DNA from: Vicia villosa
Lineage: Eukaryota > Streptophyta > Magnoliopsida > Fabales > Fabaceae
Assembly (NCBI RefSeq): GCF_029867415.1
Contig: NC_081180.1
Coordinates: forward strand, 144,150,731 to 144,214,730
Length of the DNA stretch: 64,000 nucleotides
Reading direction: 5' to 3'
The position numbers were made by a program, and so were the translations under genes. Below the pieces are notes generated by a model. It was not told where the DNA came from and did no database searches. It worked only from the letters and a program-made list of their open reading frames with translations. Every line of letters begins with the position of its first letter. Within the stretch, counting starts at the first letter, position 1. Below, one piece after another: positions 1-12,755 of this stretch.

Positions 1-453
1 TTTAGGTAAATAAAGAGTTTTGAAATAAAAAGACATAAATCATTTACCTATAAAAAAAATTAAATATCATAATCATCTTTAATTGATTGCAACTTTAATT
101 TTTTATTTAATTTGATTGCTTTGATTTATTATTTTGATTTTTGATTTAATGTGATTGCAATTTTTAACTTCTTATCCATATGGTCGATTTGAACGTGATT
201 TTAAAGAATAGTTTGTTGAAATAATGAAGTAGCACACCTATTTTCTTGATATGGAAATAATTGGTATATTATTGCAAATTTTAATAAATAAATTTCTTTG
301 ATTAATTGATTTTATGTTTGAGTGATATTTATATTAAATCTTAGTAATTATAAAAATTATAGATATTATAATATATAAATAACATAATATCGTATATTAA
401 TTCATAGAACTAAAGAATATTTTAGTTAGATCAAATTAAAAAATTAAGTTTAT

Positions 454-500
<47 letters not shown>

Positions 501-820
501 AAAGTTAGTTTTATAAAATATTATTGATATTTATTTATTGTAAGGTCGAACAAAAAAAATAAATAAAGATAGAATATAATAAAATATTACAAATTAAAAA
601 TATATACATAATTTTGAAATGTATAAGAAAATAGAATCAAAGAATAAAGAAAAAAACAGTACATTTTTTAGGTAAATAAAGAGTTTAGAATGAAAAGACA
701 TAAATCATTTACCTATAAAAAAGTTAAATATCATAATTACCTTTAGTAATCATTGATTAATTGATTGCAACTTTTAATTTATGATTTAATGCATGTGATT
801 GCAACTTTTGATTTCTTATT
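1..820. repeat. Direct repeat pair (about 1-175 and 669-820)
   Basis: Both copies begin with TTTAGGTAAATAAAGAGTTT and continue through a shared stretch containing AAAGACATAAATCATTTACC and a GATTGCAACTTT motif. They differ by scattered substitutions and small indels. The left copy is cut by the window edge, so I cannot tell whether this is a tandem duplication of about 668 bp or the two ends of a decayed element. Confidence 0.6.
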
Positions 821-875
821 ATTTTAGTACTTACAATATGTATTTTTAAATTATTAGATTTGAGAAAATATTGTA

Positions 876-1004
876 CTTTTATATCTTACAAAATTATACT
901 GTTTTTACAATATTGTATGATTTACCTAAAAAAATATAATTATGAGAAAATATTGTATTTTGTATGATTTACCTAAAATTATCTAATTTTGTAAGATATA
1001 AAAG
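876..1004. repeat. Small hairpin / MITE-like inverted repeat
   Basis: The arm CTTTTATATCTTACAAAATTA at 876-896 is matched by its reverse complement at 984-1004. The ~85-bp interior contains a repeated TATGATTTACCTAAAA motif. No clear target duplication was found, so the class is unknown. Confidence 0.5.
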
Positions 1005-1594
1005 CCTTTTTGACGACCCATACTTTAAAATCATTACGTTCGAAATCATTTAATTGATATAGAATCAATGCATTAAAATCATATCAATTACTTACCAATA
1101 TCTTAATTGGTATAAAATAAATACGTTACAAATATATTTAGTACTCCAATTATATTGATGTTGTATCACCAAAAATTAAGTGAATCAAATTATCATTAAA
1201 AATAAATAAAAATAATTTATCTCACTTGATTTCCTTCAAAATTATTTAATAGAAACTTTTCAAAATAATGAATTTATCAACATAATTTTGAAACCAAATT
1301 TCATATGGTTAGAAGATTTCTAACCTCTCATTTAACAAAAAGATAAATATTATTAGATACATATTTTAATAAAGTGTTTCAGGCATATCATTGCTTTTAT
1401 ATATTGTATGGATTTTTTTGATAAAAAATGCATAATTGTTATTATAAAAATAAAGTATATTTTCAAAATATTTAAAATACAACATGTGCCATCGTCATTC
1501 TCTATATAGAAAAATTAACTACTATTTTCTATTTTCACTTTAATAAGATTTCTTACTAATACTACAAAATTATTTAAAATATAAAATCTGAAAG

Positions 1595-1595
<1 letters not shown>

Positions 1596-1672
<77 letters not shown>
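1596..1672. repeat. (TA)n microsatellite
   Basis: An uninterrupted AT dinucleotide run of roughly 76 bp. A shorter one of about 40 bp lies at 455-494. Confidence 0.95.
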
Positions 1673-1676
<4 letters not shown>

Positions 1677-2424
1677 GAATTTTTTTAGAGATTATTAAAT
1701 AAAATAAATATATTAAATTTATTGACTATTTTTTAAAAAACATATTTAAAAATAACTACGGGTGTTAATAAGCATAAGTAATCGAATGAAACATAAGTAT
1801 TGTATGAATAAATAGTAATAAAATGAAACATAAGTAATATATGAATAAATAATATCAAAATTGTATGATATTTTTTATTAATCATACAATTTGTTTGTCA
1901 TTTATAAAATTTAAAATTTTAACTGGACAAGTTCATCAATAATCAATATATATTTATCTATATATAATATAATATAATTGAAATATTACCATTAAAACTT
2001 TAATGGGTCAATTCTATCCAAATACAAAATAATACATTACAGATACACACACGTAATTATATGGTACACGCATATGGTACTCATATTAACACATTTAATT
2101 AAATGTTGAATAATAACGAGAATAAATTTACAATTGATTTAAATAGTTTTATAAATAATTCCAAAACAAAAATATTTATATATAAGAATAATTAACTATT
2201 GATTCAAATATTTTTATATATGGAATAATATATTTGATTGTAAATTGAGTTTAATCAATTATATTAAATATTTATTATTAATTGTATTATATAATTTGAT
2301 AGAATATTTCTTCATTATAAATTGTCTATTTAAGATTTTTGTTATTATAAAATATTTTAATTATCATCAAATATTTTTAAACAATGTTAAAATTAATTTA
2401 TTTTTGTTTTAAAAATATCATCAA

Positions 2425-3088
2425 AATATTGAATATTAATAGAAACATGAAGTTATTGGTAAAAAAAGTTAAATATTAACGGGAACATGTAGTTTTTTTT
2501 TTGAGAGGGAAAAACAATTACTTCATTTCAATATCAATAAGAGAATGTATACATGTTGGTACATTAGTGAAAACCTGAAAACTAGCGAAGGATGTACGGG
2601 AACATGTAGTTATTAGTCAAAATATTGAATATTAATATATATTTTTTAATATTAATGGGTACATTAAGTTACTAATCAAAATATTGAGTATTAAAGGCAA
2701 TATTAAATTACTGGTCAAAATATTAAATGTATTGAATATTAACAGAAACATGAAGTTACTGATAAAAAAATGGCAAGTTAACGAGAGCATAAAATTACTG
2801 ATCAAAATATTGAATATTTACGAGAACACGAAGTTATTGATCAAACTATCGAATATTAACAGGAAAACAAAGTTATTGATCAAACTATATTGAATATTAA
2901 CAGGAACATGAAGTTATTAATCAAAATATTGAATATTAACGAGAACATGAAGTTAGTAATCAAAATATTGAATATTAACGTGAGTATTAAATTACAGAGC
3001 AAAGTATATAATATTAACGGGAACAGGAACAAATTTGGAATATTAACGGAAACACGAAGTTAGTTATCAAAATAATGAATATTAACGG
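2425..3088. repeat. Minisatellite array, left half (~39-bp unit)
   Basis: Diverged tandem copies of a ~39-bp unit containing GAATATTAACGGGAACATGA followed by AGTTACTGATCAAAATATT. The array is irregular around 2500-2600. It continues at 12016 after the inserted LTR element and is clearly one array cut in two. The short reading frames inside it are artefacts of the repeat. Confidence 0.9.
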
Positions 3089-5257
3089 TGTAATATCCCA
3101 ATGTTTTACTCAAGAGATTTAATAATAATAATTTCATTTAGTGGAGATGTAACTAAATGGCACTATGGTAAATAAGGAATAGTTGAGGGGTGTTTTGGTC
3201 TATGCACCTAATAACTAAGGCTTAAGGGATTGTTTGGCTATAGACTCATTTGAATTTGTGAACCAAAAACAGAATTTTGTGGAGACTAGAAGAGGGAGAA
3301 CGTGAAACAAGAAGGAAAAGAGAAGAGAACCCATTTCAAACTTCATCATCAACCTTGCATGCATCCTTGATTCAACCATCTTCTTCTGATTTTCGCAGCT
3401 TCCCCAGCTTAATCAGGTGAGTCTCATAGATAGAGACTTTGGGGAAAACATTTTGGGGTTTATGCTAACTTTGGGGATTAAGGGTTTTTGAGTAAATGCT
3501 TTTGATCCTCATTCTTTCGCATGTGTTAGACCTTATTGGTAGTAATAATTCATTTGCATATTGTTCCCATGTTTCATTTTCGCTTAAGAATGGATGCATG
3601 TTGAAATTTGGGGCTTGGGGACCCCAAATGCGTTTCTGCGTTTTTGCTGTTTTGCAGAGTTCGCTGCAGCGAACTTTCTTTCGCTGTAGCGAATGGTTTG
3701 CTGTAGCGAACTGTGTAGCGAATAAACCTGGGAGTTGAATTGACTTATTCGCTGTAGCGAACTTCCCTTCACTGTAGCGAATCGGGGCTTCGCTGGAGTT
3801 CGCTGTAGCGAACAGACCTGGATTTGAAGAAGTTTGCTTCTGTTTGAGTTCGCTGTAGCGAACAGAAGTTCGCTGTAGCGAACTAGTCTGATGCAGAATT
3901 GATATTTCCCCTATTTGAGTGCAGTTTCGTTTCGTATCGGAATCGAAGGCCTCTCATGACTTGTATGGCATTCTGATGTGTGTTTTAACTATATAAGACC
4001 ATGATATGACTGAAATCCCTTGGATATGCTTGTATGTTGTGAAATACAAATTGTATGGATTATATCATGGCACTATTATTATTAATCTCGTTTGTTCCGG
4101 TCGAACATTCGAGTGTGATTGCTGTGTGATGGCTTATACCGTGCTGTGTGATCTCGGTGATGTGTGTATGCTTGAATCGGAGTGGGCCTGACTAATAGAT
4201 GATAAATCGCTTAAGACCACGACTATTGCTGTGTGACCTTTAGTTCGTGCCTTGCTGTGTGGTCTGGGATACCTTGCTGTGTGATCTTGGTATGTCTTAC
4301 GCGCCTGAGCTACCATTGCGATGCGCTGAGAGGGTCTTTTACGGCGTTCCTCTAGCAGGTAAACATCCGCGTGCTTGGTATGGTGAGGTAGTGGTACCAT
4401 ATAGGATGCACTTCTCAGTAAACTCACCTCTAGTGATGTCATGTAGACCATATCACTAGGCTTTCGCCCGGTGAGCTCATGTAGTCTTGATGGCGTTTTG
4501 TACATTGTAGCGATCACATCTGCGTATAGTGATTGACGGGGCCGTGATGCCAAGTAGGCAAATCACCGCTGTAACTCGTCGCGGATAAACCATATAGGAT
4601 TATTCGTTTCACTTGCGATGTGCATGTACAAGTCTCTCGACAATTAGGCATGAGAGGAAACTCATCGAGGGTGTGGATGCGTAGTCTATGTAGCAGGCAA
4701 GTAACTTACTCCTGGATTCCTCGTACATGGGTACGGGTCTGCATACTTGTTTGTGATGGCGTTGAGCCTGTTGTTGTTGATGCCTTCTTGGATAGTTATG
4801 GGACTTCCATTGAAGGTGTACCCTTGTTTGTATTTGTACCTGGCCGTGAGGACAACCTGGATTCTCGGTGAATCAGTTGATTGCATGTTCCCTTTAGAAC
4901 TGAGTGAACCCGTAAGATAGGGAGACTCACTGAGATTTAGTAATCTCACCCCATTCCAATTATTATTTTTACAGGTGGTTCGAGGCAGGATCGTGGAAAG
5001 GGTAAGATGCCTTAGCTTCGAGATGGTGTTTCTTGGCGATGTGTTCTTTTGTAGTTCATGATCTTTTGTATTATCATCTTTTGTACTATGGATATGTATT
5101 TGTACCAGTCAGAACTTATGTATTTTGGCCATAACAGTTTGGGCTTTTGTACTTGTACTTATATATTATCCACTCCGCTGCTTATGTTTATGATTTTCGA
5201 GTACCATTTTAATGCCATATGCGTATATCCTAGGCAATGTATGTATGGGGTGTTACA
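3089..5257 (+). repeat. 5' LTR of the chromovirus
   Basis: 2169 bp, TG...CA ends. It contains a palindrome cluster (3658-3884), a TATA-like CTATATAA near 3989, and many CTGTGTGAT repeats around 4100-4290. A GTGAGT at about 3417 and a TTTTTACAG at about 4965-4973 could be a splice donor and acceptor inside the LTR. All short reading frames in it also occur in the 3' LTR and look non-coding. Confidence 0.95.
3658..3884. repeat. Palindrome cluster TTCGCTGTAGCGAA (5' LTR; repeated at 10411-10637)
   Basis: About eight complete or near-complete copies of a palindrome. The first is a perfect 18-bp palindrome AGTTCGCTGCAGCGAACT; most others have a GT centre (AGTTCGCTGTAGCGAACT). Copies are separated by 10-40 bp and end about 100 bp before the TATA-like motif near 3989. 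Function is not known; a binding array for a dimeric protein in the U3 promoter is one inference. Confidence 0.85.
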
Positions 5258-5259
5258 GT

Positions 5260-5271
5260 TGGTATCAGAGC
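5260..5271 (+). promoter_or_regulatory. Primer binding site, initiator tRNA-Met type
   Basis: TGGTATCAGAGC, two bases after the 5' LTR end. This is the usual primer site of plant Ty3/gypsy and copia elements and fixes the LTR boundary. Confidence 0.93.
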
Positions 5272-5413
5272 AGGTCGATTCTCGGCTTTGCCACGAAACA
5301 TCATAAGTCAGCATAATTCTGCCTCATATGTGTAGTGTCGGCATGATTCCTTATGTCTTACTTATGGAATTAAGCCTGATCAACTTGATCCCGTGTGTAG
5401 GACAAACAGGAAG

Positions 5414-8400
5414 ATGGCTGAACAACGCAGAGGTCCCGGAAGGCCCAGAACAAGGAATGTGGAGACTGAGCCTGAAACTGAGAATGCAGGTGTGCCTTGG
5501 GTGCAGATAATGCAACAGATGCAACAACAGAATCAGATGATGATGCAGATGATGCAAGGCATGCAAGGGCAACAGCCAACCGCTCCTGCTCCTACTCCTC
5601 AGGCTGCAGCAGGGCCTGACTTTCGTGCTTTCTTTCGGATGGATCCGCCAGAGTTCTTGGGTGGCTTAGACCCTGTGATTGCGCATGATTGGCTATATGC
5701 TCTGGAGATGATATTCCAGGCTATTCAGTGCACAGAGGAAGAGAAAGTGATATTTGCTGCTCAGAAAATGAAGGGACCGGCAGGTAGATGGTGGAATACA
5801 GAGTCTACGTATTTCACTAATCAAGGAATTCCAAAGGATTGGCAACATTTCAAGACAGCTTTCTTGGAGAAGTACTACCCCAACAGTGTGCGTGCTTTGA
5901 AGGAGCGTGAGTTTCAGTCCTTCAAACAAGGCAACATGTCGGTGTCTGAATATGCTGAGAAGTTTGAGGACATGGCTGCCTATTCCAGACAAGCGGCTTA
6001 TGCACCAGATGAGTTGTGGAAGATTGATCAATTCCTCATGGGGCTGAATGCTGATATTGTGCACAGTGTGTCTCAAAGGGAGTTTACCACCTATGCTGAG
6101 TGTTTGAGGCAATGCTATGTTGCCGAGAACACATTGAAGAGAGTCCAAGATGAAAGAGAGCAGAATAAGCCGGTTCGTAGGGAACAAGGAAGGTCGGGAC
6201 AGCAATTGAAACCCCGCAATTCTCCAGCTATGAAGAAACAGGTTTATGGGGATCGTTCTAGTCAACCTCCTCAGTGTGGAAAGTGCAATAGGAGGCACTA
6301 TGGGAATTGCTCATTCGATGCAAAGAAGTGTTTCAAGTGTGGAATGACGGGTCACTTTGCGAAGTATTGTACAGCCCCAGATGTTCCGGAAAAGACTAAA
6401 GGGCGTGTTTACACCTTGGATGCTAGGAAGGCTCAAGGAAACACCAATCTTGTTGCTGGTACGTGTTATGTCAATAATCAGCCCTTGTTTGTATTAGTAG
6501 ATTGTGGAGCGACACATTCTTTTATCTCTTATCCTTGTGTGCGGAGGCTTGGTTTTGAAACGAGTCTTCTTCCTAATCCTATGATTATCTCGTCGGCTAC
6601 GGACGATATAGTGGAAGCTCGAGAAATTTGCAAGGAATGTTCTATTACCTTCAATGGTCGTAGGTTCGTGATTGATCTCATCTGTCTACCTCTTAAGAAG
6701 ATCGATGTAGTACTTGGTATGGACTGGTTGTCAGCTAACTCGGTTTACATCGGTTGTAAAGAGAAGGCTATCTTCATTCCCGCTGAGGAGACTACACCAA
6801 CCGATGCCATTGAACATCTTCTTGAAGGTACAGTTAACGTGATCAATTACCTTTTTGCTCAAGAGAAGTCTTTCCTTTTGGTTCTTACGTCGGACTCCAA
6901 GGACAAGAAGAGTGTATTGGAGATTCCGGTTGTGTGTGAATTTTCCGATGTATTTCCTGAGGATGTTACTTCTCTTCCGCCGGAAAGAGAAGTTGAATTC
7001 TCTATTGATCTTGTTCCGGGTACCGCTCCAGTTTCGATCGCCCCTTATAGGATGTCTCCTGCAGAGCTAAGAGAGTTGAAGAGTCAGCTAGAAGAGTTGT
7101 TGGCGAAACACTTCATTCGTCCTAGTGTTTCTCCATGGGGAGCTCCAGTCTTGTTAGTGAAGAAGAAGGATGGTAGTATGCGTTTGTGCATCGACTATCG
7201 TCAGCTGAACAAGGTAACCATAAAGAACAAGTATCCTCTACCACGGATTGATGACCTCCTGGATCAATTGAAAGGAGCCTGTGTGTTCTCGAAGATTGAC
7301 CTCAGGTCGGGATATCATCAAATTCGGGTTAAGAGTTCGGATGTATCTAAGACTGCTTTTAGGACGAGATACGGTCATTACGAGTTCTTGGTTATGCCAT
7401 TCGGGGTAACCAATGCTCCTGCTGTCTTTATGGATTACATGAACTGAGTGTTCCAACCGTATTTGGACCAGTTCGTGGTGATCTTCATAGATGACATCTT
7501 GATCTACTCTCGGACTATCGAAGAGCACATGGAGCATTTGAGGATTGTGTTGTCGGTTCTCAGAGAAAAGCAGTTGTTTGCGAAGCTTAGTAAATGTGAG
7601 TTCTGGATGTCTGAAGTCAAGTTTCTTGGACATGTCATATCTGGTGGCGGCGTAGCTGTAGACCCTTCAAAGGTAGAAGCAGTGATAAATTGGGAACGAC
7701 CCAAGAATGCAACTGAGGTCCGTAGTTTCCTAGGCTTGGCAGGTTACTATCGGAGGTTTATTATGGGCTTTTCCAAATTGGCATTACCTTTGACCAAGCT
7801 TACAAGGAAGGAAGTTTCATTCGAATGGAATTCAGAATGTGAGAAGAGTTTTCAGAAACTCAAGGAGAAATTGACTACTGCTCCAGTGTTGGTGATTCCT
7901 GATCCAAACCGATCTTACGAAGTGTTCTGTGATGCTTCTAAGAAAGGCTTGGGTGGAGTGTTGATGCAAGATGGACAGGTTGTAGCTTATGCATCGAGAC
8001 AGTTGAGATCTCATGAAGAGAATTATCCTACTCATGACCTCGAACTCGCTGCAATTGTGTTCGCGCTCAAGGTGTGGCGACATTATTTGTATGGAGTTCA
8101 CTTTGAGATGTTTAGTGATCACAAGAGTTTGAAGTATCTCTTTGATCAAAAGGAACTTAACATGCGTCAAAGGAGATGGATGGAGTACTTGAAGGACTTT
8201 GACTTTGATTTGAAGTACCATCCCGGTAAAGCTAATAAGGTAGCGGATGCCTTGAGTAGGAAGGAGATTAAGGTTGCAGAGCTGATGATGTTAGAGTTTG
8301 ACCTTATGGAGAAGTTCAGAAACCTGGATTTACAATTTGAGTGGGCACCAACGGGTGTGTTGATGAGTAACTTGCGTATTGAGAATGAGTTGCGGGAAAA

Positions 8401-9799
8401 GATCCGTCAAGCACAGTGGAATGATGTAGAATTGCAAGCTAAAGCAAACCTTCCAGATTTCGTTCGTACATCTGATGGACTCATTCTTTTTGGACAGAGG
8501 ATGTGTGTGCCAAATGATGCGGAGTTAAGGAGGTTAATTCTGGACGAGGCTCACAAAAGCAAATTCACCATCCATCCCGGGTCGACCAAGATGTATCAAG
8601 ACATGAAAGGGAATTTTTGGTGGCCTGGTATGAAGAGAGATGTGGCTGATTATGTAGAGCAGTGCGTGATTTGTCAACAAGTGAAGATAGAGCACCAAAG
8701 GCCCGGTGGTATGTTGCAACCATTGGATATTCCTGTTTGGAAATGGGACAGTATATCCATGGACTTCATTGTGGGACTACCACGGGTATTAGGTGGGCAT
8801 GACTCGATATGGGTGATAGTGGATCGTTTGACTAAGTCCGCGCATTTCTTACCGGTTAAGACAACTCACAAGGTTTCTCACCTTGCGAGGCTTTTTGTAG
8901 TGGAGATTGTGAGATTGCATGGTGTACCATCTAGCATTGTGTCAGACAGGGATCCGAAGTTCACCTCCCGATTTTGGAAAGCTTTTCATCAAGAAATGGG
9001 TACAAATCTGAATTTGAGCACTTCTAACCACCCTCAGACAGATGGACAAACGGAAAGGACTATTCAGACCATTGAGGATATGCTAAGGGCATGTATCTTA
9101 GAAATTGGTGGAAGTTGGAAGGATAACTTACCTTTGATAGAATTCGCGTATAACAACAGTTATCATGCGAGTATCGGTATGGCTCCATATGAAGCCTTGT
9201 ATGGGAGGAAGTGTCGGTCGCTGTTGTGTTGGTCTGAAGTGGGTGAGAAGGGAATTCTTGGACCGGAGATAATTCAAGAAACCACGGAGAAGGTTAAGAT
9301 GATCCGAGATAAGATGAAACAAGCCCAAGATCGACAGAAGAGTTATGCGGACGAACGAAGGAGACCGTTGGAGTTTGATGTAGGAGATCATGTGTTCTTG
9401 AAGGTGACTCCGAGGTTGAGGTTGAAAGGACCGTTTAAGACTTGCAAGTTTAGCCCGAGATACGTAGGACCTTATCAGATCATGAGACGGATAGGTGAAG
9501 TCGCATACCAGTTAGCGTTGCCTCCTTCACTATCCGGGCTGCATGACGTTTTCCATGTGTCTCAGTTACGGAAGTTTGTGCTGGATTCATTTCATCCTAT
9601 CCTGCCAGATACGATTGAAGTAGAACCAGATCTTTCCTTCCAACCGCAACCTTGTCGTATCTTGGAGTATGCTAGCAAGTCGTTGAGAAACAAAGAGATA
9701 CCTCTTGTGAAGGTGTTGTGGGAGGAGTCGCGTCCAGACGAAGCCACTTGGGAGCTCGAATCAGAGATGCGGGAGTTGTATCCTCACCTGTTCTGGTAA
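5414..9799 (+). pseudogene. gag-pol polyprotein, one internal stop (chromovirus)
   Basis: An open frame of 1462 codons broken only by TGA at 7445-7447 (codon 678), at a conserved Arg position of RT just before the catalytic block. CGA-to-TGA, a methyl-CpG transition, is the likely cause. Domains in order: gag capsid about residues 50-240; CCHC zinc knuckle (C306 onward, spacing CX2CX4HX4C); aspartic protease with D363 in a DCGA motif; RT with FIDD (D693, D694); RNase H (D840); integrase with N-terminal HHCC and catalytic D1117, D1178, E1214 (35-residue spacing); then a chromodomain-like C-terminus ending at 1461. The start at 5414 is chosen because the upstream Met at 5393 lies between the primer site and the basic gag start, and the [14 protein letters not shown] start is usual. 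Readthrough or trans-supply would be needed for activity. Confidence 0.93.
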
Positions 9800-9841
9800 G
9801 TTTTCGAATTCGAGGACGAATTCTATTTAAGGGGGGGAGAA

Positions 9842-12010
9842 TGTAATATCCCAATGTTTTACTCAAGAGATTTAATAATAATAATTTCATTTAGTGGAGA
9901 TGTAACTAAATGGCACTATGGTAAATAAGGAATAGTTGAGGGGTGTTTTGGTCTATGCACCTAATAACTAAGGCTTAAGGGATTGTTTGGCTATAGACTC
10001 ATTTGAATTTGTGAACCAAAAACAGAATTTTGTGGAGACTAGAAGAGGGAGAACGTGAAACAAGAAGGAAAAGAGAAGAGAACCCATTTCAAACTTCATC
10101 ATCAACCTTGCATGCATCCTTGATTCAACCATCTTCTTCTGATTTTCGCAGCTTCCCCAGCTTAATCAGGTGAGTCTCATAGATAGAGACTTTGGGGAAA
10201 ACATTTTGGGGTTTATGCTAACTTTGGGGATTAAGGGTTTTTGAGTAAATGCTTTTGATCCTCATTCTTTCGCATGTGTTAGACCTTATTGGTAGTAATA
10301 ATTCATTTGCATATTGTTCCCATGTTTCATTTTCGCTTAAGAATGGATGCATGTTGAAATTTGGGGCTTGGGGACCCCAAATGCGTTTTTGCGTTTTTGC
10401 TGTTTTGCAGAGTTCGCTGCAGCGAACTTTCTTTCGCTGTAGCGAATGGTTTGCTGTAGCGAACTGTGTAGCGAATAAACCTGGGAGTTGAATTGACTTA
10501 TTCGCTGTAGCGAACTTCCCTTCGCTGTAGCGAATCGGGGCTTCGCTGGAGTTCGCTGTAGCGAACGGACCTGGATTTGAAGAAGTTTGCTTCTGTTTGA
10601 GTTCGCTGTAGCGAACAGAAGTTCGCTGTAGCGAACTAGTCTGATGCAGAATTGATATTTCCCCTATTTGAGTGCAGTTTCGTTTCGTATCGGAATCGAA
10701 GGCCTCTCATGACTTGTATGGCATTCTGATGTGTGTTTTAACTATATAAGACCATGATATGACTGAAATCCCTTGGATATGCTTGTATGTTGTGAAATAC
10801 AAATTGTATGGATTATATCATGGCACTATTATTATTAATCTCGTTTGTTCCGGTCGAACATTCGAGTGTGATTGCTGTGTGATGGCTTATACCGTGCTGT
10901 GTGATCTCGGTGATGTGTGTATGCTTGAATCGGAGTGGGCCTGGCTAATAGATGATAAATCGCTTAAGACCACGACTATTGCTGTGTGACCTTTAGTTCG
11001 TGCCTTGCTGTGTGGTCTGGGATACCTTGCTGTGTGATCTTGGTATGTCTTACGCGCCTGAGCTACCATTGCGATGCGCTGAGAGGGTCTTTTACGGCGT
11101 TCCTCTAGCAGGTAAACATCTGCGTGCTTGGTATGGTGAGGTAGTGGTACCATATAGGATGCACTTCTCAGTAAACTCACCTCTAGTGATGTCATGTAGA
11201 CCATATCACTAGGCTTTCGCCCGGTGAGCTCATGTAGTCTTGATGGCGTTTTGTACATTGTAGCGATCACATCTGCGTATAGTGATTGACGGGGCCGTGA
11301 TGCCAAGTAGGCAAATCACCGCTGTAACTCGTCGCGGATAAACCATATAGGATTATTCGTTTCACTTGCGATGTGCATGTACAAGTCTCTCGACAATTAG
11401 GCATGAGAGGAAACTCATCGAGGGTGTGGATGCGTAGTCTATGTAGCAGGCAAGTAACTTACTCCTGGATTCCTCGTACATGGGTACGGGTCTGCATACT
11501 TGTTTGTGATGGCGTTGAGCCTGTTGTTGTTGATGCCTTCTTGGATAGTTATGGGACTTCCATTGAAGGTGTACCCTTGTTTGTATTTGTACCTGGCCGT
11601 GAGGACAACCTGGATTCTCGGTGAATCAGTTGATTGCATGTTCCCTTTAGAACTGAGTGAACCCGTAAGATAGGGAGACTCACTGAGATTTAGTAATCTC
11701 ACCCCATTCCAATTATTATTTTTACAGGTGGTTCGAGGCAGGATCGTGGAAAGGGTAAGATGCCTTAGCTTCGAGATGGTGTTTCTTGGCGATGTGTTCT
11801 TTTGTAGTTCATGATCTTTTGTATTATCATCTTTTGTACTATGGATATGTATTTGTACCAGTCAGAACTTATGTATTTTGGCCATAACAGTTTGGGCTTT
11901 TGTACTTGTACTTATATATTATCCACTCCGCTGCTTATGTTTATGATTTTCGAGTACCATTTTAATGCCATATACGTATATCCTAGGCAATGTATGTATG
12001 GGGTGTTACA
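9842..12010 (+). repeat. 3' LTR of the chromovirus
   Basis: 2169 bp, the same length as the 5' LTR, with about six single-base differences (for example in the palindrome cluster and at the CCGCGTGC/CTGCGTGC site). It is preceded by the purine tract at 9829-9840 and followed by the AACGG duplication. Confidence 0.95.
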
Positions 12011-12755
12011 AACGGCAACATGATGTTATTGATCAAAATATTGAATTTTAACGGGAACATGAAGTTACTGAACAAAATATTGAACATCAACGAGAACACG
12101 AAGTTACTGATCAAAATATTAAATATTAAGGGGAACATGAAGTTACTAGTCAAAATATTGAATATTAACGGGAAATGAAGTTTATTGATCAAAATATTGA
12201 ATATTACTGGGAACACAGAGTTACTGATCAAAATATTGAATATTAACGGGAGCACGGAGTTATTGATTAAAATATTAAATATTTAATGATCAAAAATATT
12301 ATCGAAAACATTCAGTTACTGATCCAAATTTTAAAAATTAACGGGAACAAATTTTGAATATTAACGGGAAGACGAAGTTACTGATCAAAATAATAAATGT
12401 TAACGGGAACGCGGAGTTATTGACAAAATATTGAATGTTAACAGGAACACGAAGTTACTGATAAATTTTTGAATATTAACAGAAACATTAAGTTACTAAT
12501 AATTTTTTTGAATATTAACGGAAACGAATTTGGAATATTAACGGGAACACGAACTTATTGATCAAAATAATGAATATTAACGGGAACAAGGAGTTACTGA
12601 TCAAAATAATGAATATTAACAAGAACATGAAGTTACTGATCAAAATATTGAAAATTAACGGGAAGAAATTTAAAATATTAACGGGAATACGAAGTTACTT
12701 ATCAAAATAATGAATATTAACGGGAACATGAAGTAACTGGTCAAAGTATTTTTCT
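12011..12755. repeat. Minisatellite array, right half
   Basis: Same ~39-bp unit as 2425-3088, with many copies differing by point changes and small deletions. It begins with the AACGG target duplication of the LTR element. It is followed by a short repeated motif, GCTGATAGTTTGAGATTGGG, seen near 12830 and again near 12929. Confidence 0.9.

Larger units (their letters stand above)
1..1956. other. AT-rich intergenic DNA, no gene seen
   Basis: No reading frame of gene-like composition is present. The stretch holds two long (TA)n microsatellites (about 455-494 and 1596-1672), a direct repeat (about 1-175 and 669-820) and a small inverted repeat (876-897 with 984-1004). The rest is A/T-rich sequence with no family that I recognise. 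Confidence 0.8.
3084..12015 (+). mobile_element. Young Ty3/gypsy chromovirus (Tekay/Del-like) with target duplication
   Basis: The element occupies 3089-12010 (8922 bp) between exact 5-bp target duplications AACGG (3084-3088 and 12011-12015). Its two LTRs are each 2169 bp, start TGTAATATCCC and end GGGTGTTACA. A primer binding site TGGTATCAGAGC (initiator tRNA-Met type) lies at 5260-5271, and a purine tract AAGGGGGGGAGA lies just before the 3' LTR. One gag-pol frame with a single internal stop codes for gag, protease, RT, RNase H, integrase and a C-terminal chromodomain-like segment, in Ty3/gypsy order. I count about six substitutions between the LTRs, so insertion is recent. Clade placement (Tekay/Del) is inference from LTR length, domain order and the chromodomain. 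Confidence 0.96.

Noticed and set aside
1596..1672. Possible replication origin or matrix-attachment site at the (TA)n tract
   Set aside because: AT runs are common in this genome type and nothing else supports a function.
2684..2893. 69-residue reading frame in the minisatellite
   Set aside because: It is a repetitive translation of the 39-bp unit (KLLIKILNI repeats) with no gene-like features.
4134..4553. 139-residue minus-strand frame in the LTR (repeated at 10887-11306)
   Set aside because: It lies entirely in the non-coding LTR, has no recognisable domain and occurs in both LTRs only because they are copies.
3417..4973. A gene with a spliced leader inside the LTR
   Set aside because: The donor- and acceptor-like sites are plausible, but without transcripts they cannot be called; kept as a comment only.
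5693..6298. 201-residue minus-strand frame
   Set aside because: It is antisense to the gag region of the chromovirus.
2425..12755. CRISPR-like array
   Set aside because: The units are head-to-tail tandem repeats without unique spacers and the context is a plant genome.
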